Below, one piece after another: positions 41,936-49,797 of a DNA stretch of 61,296 nt. How positions within the stretch are numbered: position 1 is the first letter of the stretch; the number at the start of each line of letters is the position of its first letter. The position numbers and the translations under genes were made by a program. Origin of the DNA: Eubacterium sp. CAG:180. Lineage in GTDB: Bacteria; Bacillota; Clostridia; Oscillospirales; Acutalibacteraceae. The DNA lies in the NCBI GenBank assembly GCA_000432435.1, contig HF993132.1, forward strand, positions 34,122 to 95,417, written 5' to 3'. The notes beneath the pieces are model-generated. The model ran no database searches and had not been told where the DNA came from. It saw only the letters and a program-made list of their open reading frames with translations.

Positions 41936-42526
41936 TCACTTTTCTCCCTTGATATAGTCTTTTACGCCGAATACGAATATTCTCTCGATTATATCGGCTA
42001 TGTCCTCGGCACTCTTGCCTGTCTCCGGATGCTGAAGCCAGTAGCGCGCAACGCCTATAAAGCCTGACTCAAAATACGAATAGAGAAATTCAAATTCGGA
42101 TACATCGCTTATATTATATGCCGCGGATATGTCGTTAAAGCATTTTTTACGTATGAAGCCGCGGAGCTTCTGAGCGAAATTTATGTCGCCGTTGTCTCCG
42201 AGGAGAGCCGAGCAAATATCGCGGTTTTCATCGAGGAATTTGCACACGTCGGTCAAAAGCTGCTTCGGACGGCGGGAAATATCGTCTATGGTGTAGCTCA
42301 TAAGAATAGACTCAAATTCTTGAAACAGTTCGTTTTCTATTTGCTCCACAAGGTCGTATATATCCTTGTAATGCAGATAAAACGTACCGCGGTTTATATC
42401 TACAAGCTCCGAAAGCTCCCGTACCGTTATTTTTTTAATGCTTTTTTGAGCCATAAGCTCGGTAAGGCCCTGCTTTAAAAGCCTTTTGGTTCTGCGTACT
42501 CTGCTGTCAACTGCTTTCTCTGCCAT
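41936..42526 (-). CDS. TetR/AcrR family regulator of the cation transporter
   Basis: A 196-residue regulator. The N-terminal HTH region is 'RRTKRLLKQGLTELMAQKSIKKITVRELSELVDINRGTFYLHYKDIYDL' (residues about 11-58, given as region). The C-terminal domain has the 'LYSYFESGFIGVARYWL' helix typical of the TetR_C 'YfiR/DhaS-like' group. Only 4 bp separate it from the CDF gene, so they form one operon. A perfect palindrome 36 bp upstream is the probable operator for autoregulation. Confidence 0.9.
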   Translation of the reverse strand: MAEKAVDSRVRRTKRLLKQGLTELMAQKSIKKITVRELSELVDINRGTFYLHYKDIYDLVEQIENELFQEFESILMSYTIDDISRRPKQLLTDVCKFLDENRDICSALLGDNGDINFAQKLRGFIRKKCFNDISAAYNISDVSEFEFLYSYFESGFIGVARYWLQHPETGKSAEDIADIIERIFVFGVKDYIKGEK

Positions 42527-42562
42527 TTTGCTTAAACGCCCTTTCCTTTGCTGATTTTAGAC

Positions 42563-42581
42563 AAACAAACATAGTTTGTTT
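42563..42581. promoter_or_regulatory. Operator palindrome for the TetR regulator
   Basis: AAACAAAC-ATA-GTTTGTTT, a perfect 8+3+8 inverted repeat in the TetR-gene promoter region, the size and symmetry usual for TetR-family sites. Confidence 0.7.
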
Positions 42582-42826
42582 ATTGATTTAATAGACACAC
42601 GTTATTATAATATAAATGAGTTCATTATTCAACACTTTTTTGAAAAAATCTGTATAATAGGCTGATGTTGATAATACAGAGAACTATAATTGATAATATT
42701 TTTACAAAAATAATATATTTTTTATAAAAATCATTACAAAACGGTTTTTTTATGGTATACTTCTTCTAAAGCTGTTTTTTATGAAAATGCATATAATAAA
42801 TGAAAATCTGATATGAGGTGAAGCGT
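42582..42826. other. AT-rich divergent region with V-ATPase promoter
   Basis: No gene seen. ATTACA (42733-42738) and TATACT (42756-42761), 17-bp spacing, are a plausible promoter for the V-ATPase operon. The rest is AT-rich with no clear repeats. Confidence 0.5.
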
Positions 42827-43138
42827 ATGGCGGCAGAAATGCTGAAAAAGGTTATGGCCACGGAAAACGAGGCGGCGGAGAACGAAAAGAACGCTGCGTC
42901 CGAGGCCGACAAAATTATAAAGAAAGCAAAAGACGACGCCGAAAAGCTCCTGTCGGAGAAAGAGAAGGAATGTGCCGTATACGAGGCCGCCGAAATCAAA
43001 AAAGCCAAAGATACGGCAGAGGTTATCGTTACCGAGGCTGTAAAGGAGGCTCAAAGGTACGCGGACGGATTGAAAAAACAGTCTGCGGAAAAGCTTTCGG
43101 AGGCTGTCGGTATCGTAAAGGATACATTACTTAAATGA
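42827..43138 (+). CDS. V-type ATPase subunit G/H-like peripheral stalk protein
   Basis: A 103-residue coiled-coil protein, almost all Ala/Lys/Glu heptads ('NEAAENEKNAASEADKIIKKAKDDAEKLL'-type pattern over residues 12-100). It starts at ATG 42827 after GAGGTGA. In A/V-type ATPases this subunit (H or G) pairs with subunit E to form the peripheral stalk; position at the head of the operon fits. Sequence alone is low-complexity, so the call rests mainly on context. Confidence 0.8.
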   Translation: MAAEMLKKVMATENEAAENEKNAASEADKIIKKAKDDAEKLLSEKEKECAVYEAAEIKKAKDTAEVIVTEAVKEAQRYADGLKKQSAEKLSEAVGIVKDTLLK

Positions 43139-43169
43139 TATAATATTTTGCAAAGTGAGGTGATGGCTT

Positions 43170-45167
43170 ACGGCAAAATTGAAAATGAAAAAAATCGAGC
43201 TTTTGGCGATGCTCGGCGAGAGCAAGGATATTATAGATTACCTGCAGCGAAAGGGCACGGTTCAGGTTGAAAAGTGCGACGCGCCGGAGTCTATGTATTA
43301 CACCGACACCGATTCGAGCGTATCACAGCTTGAAAGACTTTTGCAAACCGCAGAGAACGCAAGAGAGACAATTTCATTTTATTCGCCGGAAAAAAAGAAG
43401 CTTACTGACTCTTTTTTGCCCCGAAAAGAAGTCGAGCTGTCCGATTTTTACGAGGAATCTGAAAAGACGGACGTGGCAATGGCAAAGTGTCGCGAGATTA
43501 TCGACATAAAAAAGGAGATAGCCGACAAAAAGGCCGACATTATCCGCGAGCAGACCGCAAGAGAGGCTCTGATTCCGTGGGAAAGGCTTGATATTCCGCC
43601 GAATACAACGGGGACAAGGCACACGGAGGTGTTTGTGGGGTCGCTCCCGGACGAGTGCACAGAGGAGGCTCTCAAGGCCGGTTTTGCCGCGGCTCTGCCG
43701 GACTTAACCGCTATCGACTGCGAGGTCGTTTCCTCTTCAAATACGCAGAGCATAATCGTTGTCATCTGTTTGAAAAAGGACTCAAGGCGAGTATACGATT
43801 ATCTGCGAAGTCTGAATTTTGTGAGAGCGTCGGGCGGCGATAACGAGAATATCAAAGCGGCAATGGAACGCCACGGAAAAAATATCGAAGCGCTTTCGTC
43901 GGACATTGACGGCGACGAGGAAAAAATAAGAGAGCTGTCGTCATACCGTGAGGATATAGACTTTCTCATTGATTTCCTCACGATAAGGAAAGACAAATAC
44001 GAGGCGTTTAAAAAGATGTCTCTCAGCCGCAACGTTTTCTATTTTGAGGGTTACATTCCGGAGCGGTACTGTGAAAAAACGGTCAAGGGCCTTGAAGAGA
44101 GGTTTACTGTTGCCGTAACGATAAGCGATGTTCCCGAGGACGACGAAAACGAACCGGTGCTTCTTAAAAATAATAATTTTGCCGCACCGGTTGAAGAGAT
44201 AACCGAAATGTACGCTCTTCCGGGCAAGCACGATATAGACCCGAATGCGATTATGGCATTTTTCTATTACTGCTTCTTCGGTATGATGTTTTCGGACGCG
44301 GGCTACGGTCTCATAATGTTTTTGGCAACGCTGTTTATTTTGCTTAAATGCAAGCCTGAGGGGCAAAAGCGAAAAACGGTTATGATGTATATGTACTGCG
44401 GTATTTCCACAATGTTTTGGGGAATTATGTTCGGAAGCTTTTTCGGAGACATAATCAATATCGTAAGGTACGATTTCATCGGACTGCCGAAAATACGGTT
44501 GTATGCGTGGCTTGACCCGCAGGAGCAGCTGATGACCACCATGCTGTGGTGCTTTTTGTTCGGCGTCGTTCATCTTTTTGTGGGCGTCGGCATCAAGGGC
44601 TATATGGAGTGGCGCGACGGGCAAAGGTTTTGGGCGGTATGCGATACGCTGTCCGTTTACCTTGCTGTCGGCGGTGCGCTTCCGCTTTGCGCCGGTATGA
44701 TTATAGACGTTCCGTCGGATATAAAAACGGTCGGCAAATATTGCGCAATAGCCGGCGTAATCATAATAGTCCTCACGGCAGGCAGGGAGTCAAAGTCGTT
44801 CTTCGGCAAAATCGGCTCCGGACTTTACGCCGTGTACAACACTATTTCGGGCTATCTCAGCGATATTCTTTCATACGCAAGGCTTTTGGCACTCGGACTT
44901 GTTACCGGCATAATCGGCAGCGTAGTCAATATGATGGGTGCTTTGCCGAGCAATAAGGTCGCGAAGGCAATAGTTCTCGCGGTGGTGTTCGTTTTCGGAC
45001 ACACGGTAAACTTCGGAATAAACGTCATAGGCGCTTATGTTCATACAAACCGCTTGCAGTACGTGGAATTTTTCTCGAAATTCTATAACGGCGGCGGAAA
45101 GAAATTTACCCCTCTTAAAGCAAATTCCAAAACTTTCAAATTCAAGGAGGAAATCAGTAATGGATAA
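43170..45167 (+). CDS. ntpI: V-type ATP synthase subunit I (a-subunit), apparent ACG start
   Basis: A 665-residue protein. Residues 1-345 are the cytoplasmic, partly coiled-coil arm; the rest holds eight or so membrane helices with the conserved 'YARLLALGLVTGIIGSVVN' (about 570, including the channel Arg). The only start in good register with the ribosome site GAGGTGA (43157-43163) is ACG at 43170, giving (M)AKLKMKKIELLAM, the usual N-terminus of the family. TTG 43179 and ATG 43185 are alternatives but lie 16-22 nt from the site. Forms the ion path with the K ring. Confidence 0.9.
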   Translation, partial: TAKLKMKKIELLAMLGESKDIIDYLQRKGTVQVEKCDAPESMYYTDTDSSVSQLERLLQTAENARETISFYSPEKKKLTDSFLPRKEVELSDFYEESEKTDVAMAKCREIIDIKKEIADKKADIIREQTAREALIPWERLDIPPNTTGTRHTEVFVGSLPDECTEEALKAGFAAALPDLTAIDCEVVSSSNTQSIIVVICLKKDSRRVYDYLRSLNFVRASGGDNENIKAAMERHGKNIEALSSDIDGDEEKIRELSSYREDIDFLIDFLTIRKDKYEAFKKMSLSRNVFYFEGYIPERYCEKTVKGLEERFTVAVTISDVPEDDENEPVLLKNNNFAAPVEEITEMYALPGKHDIDPNAIMAFFYYCFFGMMFSDAGYGLIMFLATLFILLKCKPEGQKRKTVMMYMYCGISTMFWGIMFGSFFGDIINIVRYDFIGLPKIRLYAWLDPQEQLMTTMLWCFLFGVVHLFVGVGIKGYMEWRDGQRFWAVCDTLSVYLAVGGALPLCAGMIIDVPSDIKTVGKYCAIAGVIIIVLTAGRESKSFFGKIGSGLYAVYNTISGYLSDILSYARLLALGLVTGIIGSVVNMMGALPSNKVAKAIVLAVVFVFGHTVNFGINVIGAYVHTNRLQYVEFFSKFYNGGGKKFTPLKANSKTFKFKEEISNG

Positions 45168-45639
45168 TATGGGTTTGGTATTGGCTATCGTCGGAGCGGC
45201 GTTAGCGGCACTTCTCAGCGGACTCGGTTCGGCAAAGGGCGTAGGCCTTGTAGGTGAGGCCGCCGCAGGTCTTCTCACGGAGGATTTGTCAAAATTCACT
45301 AAGGTGCTTATTCTTCAGATTCTTCCCGGTACACAGGGCCTTTACGGCTTCATTACCGCAATAATGGTTCTTGTTAAAACAAAGCTTCTCTCGGGTTCTC
45401 CCGCCGAGCTTACGGTTTCACAGGGACTTATGCTTCTCGGCGCGTGCCTGCCTATGGCAATAGTCGGTTATTTCTCGGCAATTGCTCAGGCGAGAGTTGC
45501 GGCTTCGGGTGTTTCGGTAGTTGCAAAGAAGCCCGAGGGACAGAGTAAGGCAATGGTTCTTGCCGCAATGGTTGAGACATACGCCGTTCTCGCTCTTCTT
45601 ATTTCGATTCTTATGATTTTGAACCTCAACATCGGTTAA
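45160..45639 (+). CDS. ntpK: V-type ATP synthase subunit K (proteolipid ring), Na+-type
   Basis: A 159-residue four-helix proteolipid (duplicated hairpin). ATG 45160 follows AAGGAGG and overlaps the subunit I stop by 8 bp. It carries the residue set that binds Na+ in Enterococcus hirae NtpK: 'LPGTQGLYG' (Leu55, Thr58, Gln59), Gln110 in 'AIAQARVA' and the essential Glu139 in 'AMVETYAV', with Tyr141. Proton-type rings lack the Gln/Thr ligands. So Na+ translocation is the best inference. Integral membrane. Confidence 0.95.
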   Translation: MDNMGLVLAIVGAALAALLSGLGSAKGVGLVGEAAAGLLTEDLSKFTKVLILQILPGTQGLYGFITAIMVLVKTKLLSGSPAELTVSQGLMLLGACLPMAIVGYFSAIAQARVAASGVSVVAKKPEGQSKAMVLAAMVETYAVLALLISILMILNLNIG

Positions 45640-45651
45640 GGGTGAAGCTTT

Positions 45652-46239
45652 ATGACGGGATTAGATAAAATTATTTCAGAAATAGGCTCGGACTCGTCAC
45701 AGCGTATAAAAGAAATTTCCGATGAAGCAAACAAAAAGGCTGAGGAGATATCCCTTGCCGCCGAAAAAAAGGTTTCCGAGATGAAAGCTCAGAGCGAAGA
45801 GAGGACTGCCGCAGAGGTTGCCTCCGTTTTGGCTTCAGCCAAAAGCTCCGCCGAGCTAAAAAAGAAGCAGACGGTTCTCGAGGGTAAAATCGAGGCCATA
45901 GAGGATATGCTCGGCAGGGCGGTAGATGTCTTAAAGGCTCTCCCGAAAAGAGAGTATTTTGAAATGCTGAAGGAGCTTGCCGTTAAAAATGCGATCTCGG
46001 GAGACGGCGTTATGCGTTTCTCGAAAGATGACACCGCAAAGCTGCCGCAGAATTTCATAAGCAGCGTAAATTCAGCTCTTTCCGGTAAGGGCAGCGTCTC
46101 TCTCGGAGAGCCGTGCGACATAGACAGCGGATTTATGCTTGTTTACGGCGACATTGACGTAAACTGCACCTTTTCGTCGCTTGTTTCGGAAAAGCGCGAC
46201 GAGCTTTTTGACGAGCTTAACAAATTACTTTTTAACTGA
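45652..46239 (+). CDS. ntpE: V-type ATP synthase subunit E
   Basis: A 195-residue peripheral-stalk subunit. The N-terminal ~100 residues are a long charged coiled coil ('ISDEANKKAEEISLAAEKKVSEM'-type), and the C-terminus is a small alpha/beta domain ('SGFMLVYGDIDVNCTFSSLVSEKRDELFDELNKLLF', typical of subunit E ends, given in part). It links the catalytic head to the membrane stator. Position between K and C is standard. Confidence 0.9.
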   Translation: MTGLDKIISEIGSDSSQRIKEISDEANKKAEEISLAAEKKVSEMKAQSEERTAAEVASVLASAKSSAELKKKQTVLEGKIEAIEDMLGRAVDVLKALPKREYFEMLKELAVKNAISGDGVMRFSKDDTAKLPQNFISSVNSALSGKGSVSLGEPCDIDSGFMLVYGDIDVNCTFSSLVSEKRDELFDELNKLLFN

Positions 46240-46261
46240 TATAAAGGAGGGAAGCGTTTAA

Positions 46262-47227
46262 ATGGATAACAACTATCTTTATGCGGTAGCAAATATAAGA
46301 GCTAACGAGCTGTCGCTTCTCTCGCGTGCCGATATTGACGCGCTTATAGACGCTCCCGATTACAAGACGGCGCTCTCGCTTTTAGACGGCAAGGGCTACG
46401 ACACGTCCTTCGGCAGCGATTATTCCGCTATGCTTGACGGCGAAACCGAAAAAACGTGGTCGCTGATAAAGTCGGTCGCACCGAGTGCCGAGGCTCTCGA
46501 TATATTTATTGTAAAAAACGATTTTCAGAATTTAAAAGCGGTGCTCAAGAGCGAAAAAACGGGAGATGACGCGGAAAAATATCTTGTTTCACCGTCTGTA
46601 ATACCGAAGGAGTTGCTTTTAAAAGCGGTCAAAGAGCGTGATTTTGACTCCCTTCCGGATTTTATTTCCGATGCCGCCCAAAAATGCCTTGAGGTTATAA
46701 CCAAAACCGAAAACGGTCAGCTCTGCGATATAGCCGCAGACAGAGCCTGCCTTGAGGCTATGTCTGGATTTGCGAAAAGTGCCGATAATGATATTGTTGC
46801 CGCATACGGCGACATATTTATAAAATCGGCGGTGTTAAAAACCGCTTATCGCGCCATTCTTACAAATAAAAAACGCGGATTTCTTGAAGAAGCGCTTCCC
46901 GACATACCCGAAATAAAAAAGGCGGATTTGATTGACGCTTCCTTGCAGGGAGCGGACGCTCTTTATGACTTCGTTTCGTCGCTCGGACTTGAGTCTTTTG
47001 CCGAGGCTCTTAAAAACAGCCCGTCTGCCTTTGAAAAATATTGTGACGATGCTGTTATGGAGAATATGAAAAAAGCAAAATATACAGCCTTCGGGCTCGG
47101 TCCGATTGCCGCATACATCTTTGCGCGAATGACCGAAATAGGTTGTGTGCGTATAATTTTGTCGGCGAAATTCAACGGCACGAGTGAAGAAACAGTCCGT
47201 GAAAGGATGCGTGAACTGTATGTATAA
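46262..47227 (+). CDS. ntpC: V-type ATP synthase subunit C
   Basis: A 321-residue helical subunit (d-subunit of the A/V type) that joins the central stalk to the proteolipid ring. Typical features: N-terminal 'YLYAVANIRANELSLLS', 'DIFIVKNDFQNLKAVLK' (about 84-100), and C-terminal 'TAFGLGPIAAYIFARMTEIGCVRIILSAKFNG' region (about 280-310). Full length. SD AAGGAGGG precedes the ATG; its stop overlaps the F start. Confidence 0.92.
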   Translation: MDNNYLYAVANIRANELSLLSRADIDALIDAPDYKTALSLLDGKGYDTSFGSDYSAMLDGETEKTWSLIKSVAPSAEALDIFIVKNDFQNLKAVLKSEKTGDDAEKYLVSPSVIPKELLLKAVKERDFDSLPDFISDAAQKCLEVITKTENGQLCDIAADRACLEAMSGFAKSADNDIVAAYGDIFIKSAVLKTAYRAILTNKKRGFLEEALPDIPEIKKADLIDASLQGADALYDFVSSLGLESFAEALKNSPSAFEKYCDDAVMENMKKAKYTAFGLGPIAAYIFARMTEIGCVRIILSAKFNGTSEETVRERMRELYV

Positions 47228-47531
47228 AATAGCCGCAATGGGCGACCGTGACAGTATTTACGGCTTTGCGTCGCTCGGGCTTTCCGTATTTCCCGAGGAC
47301 GATCCGCAGAGCGCTTCGCACAAGCTCAAAAAGCTTGCCGAGGAGGGCTACGCCGTTATCTTTATAACCGAGGCTCTCGCAGAGCTCATTTCCCCGGAAA
47401 TCGAGCGCTTCAAAGACAGCCCTCTCCCGGCCATAATCCCCATTCCCGGAGTCGCCGGCAATACGGGACTCGGAATGAGAGAGGTAAGCGGATATGTAGA
47501 GCGAGCCGTCGGTTCCGACATCGTTAATTAA
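47220..47531 (+). CDS. ntpF: V-type ATP synthase subunit F
   Basis: A 103-residue Rossmann-like central-stalk subunit. ATG 47220 overlaps the end of subunit C by 8 bp; a longer upstream frame has no site. Family marks are 'YKIAAMGDRDSIYGFASLGLSVFP' (first strand and loop, in part), 'YAVIFITEALAELI' and 'LPAIIPIPG' (about 73-81). A repeat element begins on its stop codon and separates it from subunit A by about 490 bp. Confidence 0.93.
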   Translation: MYKIAAMGDRDSIYGFASLGLSVFPEDDPQSASHKLKKLAEEGYAVIFITEALAELISPEIERFKDSPLPAIIPIPGVAGNTGLGMREVSGYVERAVGSDIVN

Positions 47532-47845
47532 GGGTTGCTGCACATTCCCGTAGAATTTTTTTCGCCCGCTCGCGTACCTTTGTACGCTTCGGGGCAAAAG
47601 AAAATCCCACGGCAACGCACATCAAGCCCTTAATTAAAATTGATGTAGAATTTGGTGCAATCCCGAGAAAATTTTTCACACGCTCGTGTACCGCAGTACG
47701 CTTCGAGGCAAAAGAAAATTCCCCATCTACGCACCAAAACGCCTTAATTAAAATTCAATGTTAGGGTTTTAGCGCGCATTTGAGAAAATTTTTTATCCGC
47801 TCGCGTACCGCAGTACGCTTCGGGGCAAAAGAAAATTCCATGTTT
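47524..47845. repeat. Three tandem ~115-bp hairpin repeats inside the V-ATPase operon
   Basis: Copies at about 47524-47638, 47639-47757 and 47758-47845; the cores lie 114 and 117 bp apart. Each has GAAAATTTT-like arm, GCTCG, a hairpin GCGTAC-loop-GTACGC (loops CTTT, CGCA, CGCA), TTCGGGGCAAAAGAAAAT. The first copy is bounded by TTAATTAAGGG (47524-47534, over the ntpF stop) and CCCTTAATTAA (47627-47637), so the whole unit can fold into one long stem. The core resembles that of the 104-bp family at 32103. Confidence 0.88.
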
Positions 47846-48024
47846 ACTAATACGGTATCATAATAATACAAATGGTTTTTGACTGAATTTAGGTGTGAAA
47901 TATGCACCGTACAACGCATATCCGCACTTAAAATAAATCCATAATAATTAAAAAAACGGTATGCGGCGCAGCCGCAGCCGCTAAACTCGTAAAATCAACC
48001 AAACCTTTGAAGGGTGGAACAGAT
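47846..48024. other. Intergenic tail with weak internal promoter
   Basis: No gene. TTGACT (47879-47884) and TATGCA (47901-47906), 16-bp spacing, could drive the A-B-D genes separately from the upstream part of the operon. Confidence 0.4.
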
Positions 48025-49797
48025 ATGAGCAAAGGAACAATACTCAAAGTAGCCGGACCTCTCGTAGTTGCCGAGCATATGCGTGACGCCAATATGTTCG
48101 ACGTTGTCAGGGTAAGCGACAAAAGGCTTATCGGCGAGATAATCGAGATGCACGGCGATAAGGCGTCAATTCAGGTATATGAAGACACCTCAGGTCTCGG
48201 CACGGGAGAGCCTGTTGAATCCACGGAAGAACCGTTGAGCGTTGAGCTCGGCCCGGGACTTATCGAAGGAATATTCGACGGTATTCAAAGACCGCTTGTC
48301 GAAATAATGAAAAAGGTTGGCAACAACTTGCCCAGAGGCGTAGAGGTGCCGTCACTCTCGCGAGAGAAAAAGTGGCATTTTAACGTCACCGCCGAAATCG
48401 GCGCATACGTGACATCGGGCGATGAGCTCGGCTTTGTTCAGGAGACCGATATTGTCTGCCACAAAATAATGGTGCCGATAGGCGTTTCCGGCAAGGTGAA
48501 GAGCCTTTCGGAGGGCGACTACACGGTTGAAGATACGATAGGCGAAATAGAAAAGGACGACGGCACCGTTGTTCCCGTAAAGCTTATGCAGAAGTGGCCC
48601 GTAAGGCGCGGCAGACCCTACAAGAAAAAGCTGTCTCCCGACGTTCCGCTTATCACGGGTCAGCGTGTTATAGACGCGCTTTTCCCGATAGCAAAGGGCG
48701 GCGTTGCCGCAATACCCGGTCCTTTCGGAAGCGGTAAAACCGTAACTCAGCATCAGCTCGCAAAATGGGCAGAGGCTGATATAGTTGTCTATATAGGCTG
48801 CGGTGAACGCGGCAATGAGATGACCGACGTTTTAAACGAATTTCCCGAGCTTATAGATCCGCACACAGGCAAATCACTTATGGAGCGCACGGTTCTTATA
48901 GCGAACACTTCGGATATGCCCGTTGCGGCTCGTGAAGCTTCTATTTATACAGGCATTACAATTGCCGAATATTACCGCGATATGGGCTATTCCGTGGCTC
49001 TTATGGCGGACTCCACCTCACGTTGGGCAGAGGCTCTGCGTGAAATGTCGGGCAGACTTGAAGAAATGCCCGGCGAAGAGGGCTACCCCGCATACCTCGG
49101 TTCGCGACTCGCTCAGTTCTATGAGCGCGCCGGACGTATAGTCACTCTCGGCTCGGACGACAAAGAGGGCTCGCTTTCGGTAATAGGTGCCGTATCGCCT
49201 CCCGGCGGCGACATTTCGGAGCCGGTATCTCAGGCAACTCTGAGAATAGTAAAGGTATTCTGGGGGCTTGATTCCGCGCTCGCATATAAGCGTCACTTCC
49301 CGGCTATCAACTGGCTTACGTCTTATTCGCTCTATGCCGACAGTCTCGGAAAATGGTTCAACGAAAATGTTGACAAGGATTGGACGAATATGCGTACCCG
49401 TATAATGGGTATTCTTTCCGACGAAGCGTCGCTTGACGAAATAGTAAAGCTTGTCGGTATGGACGCCCTGTCACCCTCCGACAGACTTAAAATGGAGGCG
49501 GCGAGGAGTATTCGCGAGGACTTCCTGCATCAGCTCGCATTCCACGAAATCGACACCTATACAAGTCTTAAAAAGCAGTGCTTTATGATGAAGCTTATGC
49601 TTATGTATTATGACCGCTCGCTCGACGCATTGAATAAGGGCGCGGATATAGAAAAAATCGCCGCGTTGCCTGTAAGAGAGGCGATAGGCAGATTTAAATA
49701 CGTTAAAGAAGAAGACATCGACAAAGAATTTGCCGAGATAGACAAAAGACTTTCCTCGGAACTCGCCGAGGCAGAAAAAGAAGGGGAGGATGACTGA
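48025..49797 (+). CDS. ntpA: V-type ATP synthase catalytic subunit A
   Basis: A 590-residue catalytic subunit. ATG 48025 follows AAGGGTGG. P-loop 'GPFGSGKTVTQ' (about 232-242), bulge 'non-homologous' region (about 110-200), 'IGCGERGNEMTDVL' (about 255-268, catalytic Glu), and 'ADSTSRWAEALREMSGRLEEMP' region (about 330-350). Hydrolyses or makes ATP at the A-B interface. The repeat-filled gap upstream is unusual for this operon. Confidence 0.97.
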   Translation: MSKGTILKVAGPLVVAEHMRDANMFDVVRVSDKRLIGEIIEMHGDKASIQVYEDTSGLGTGEPVESTEEPLSVELGPGLIEGIFDGIQRPLVEIMKKVGNNLPRGVEVPSLSREKKWHFNVTAEIGAYVTSGDELGFVQETDIVCHKIMVPIGVSGKVKSLSEGDYTVEDTIGEIEKDDGTVVPVKLMQKWPVRRGRPYKKKLSPDVPLITGQRVIDALFPIAKGGVAAIPGPFGSGKTVTQHQLAKWAEADIVVYIGCGERGNEMTDVLNEFPELIDPHTGKSLMERTVLIANTSDMPVAAREASIYTGITIAEYYRDMGYSVALMADSTSRWAEALREMSGRLEEMPGEEGYPAYLGSRLAQFYERAGRIVTLGSDDKEGSLSVIGAVSPPGGDISEPVSQATLRIVKVFWGLDSALAYKRHFPAINWLTSYSLYADSLGKWFNENVDKDWTNMRTRIMGILSDEASLDEIVKLVGMDALSPSDRLKMEAARSIREDFLHQLAFHEIDTYTSLKKQCFMMKLMLMYYDRSLDALNKGADIEKIAALPVREAIGRFKYVKEEDIDKEFAEIDKRLSSELAEAEKEGEDD

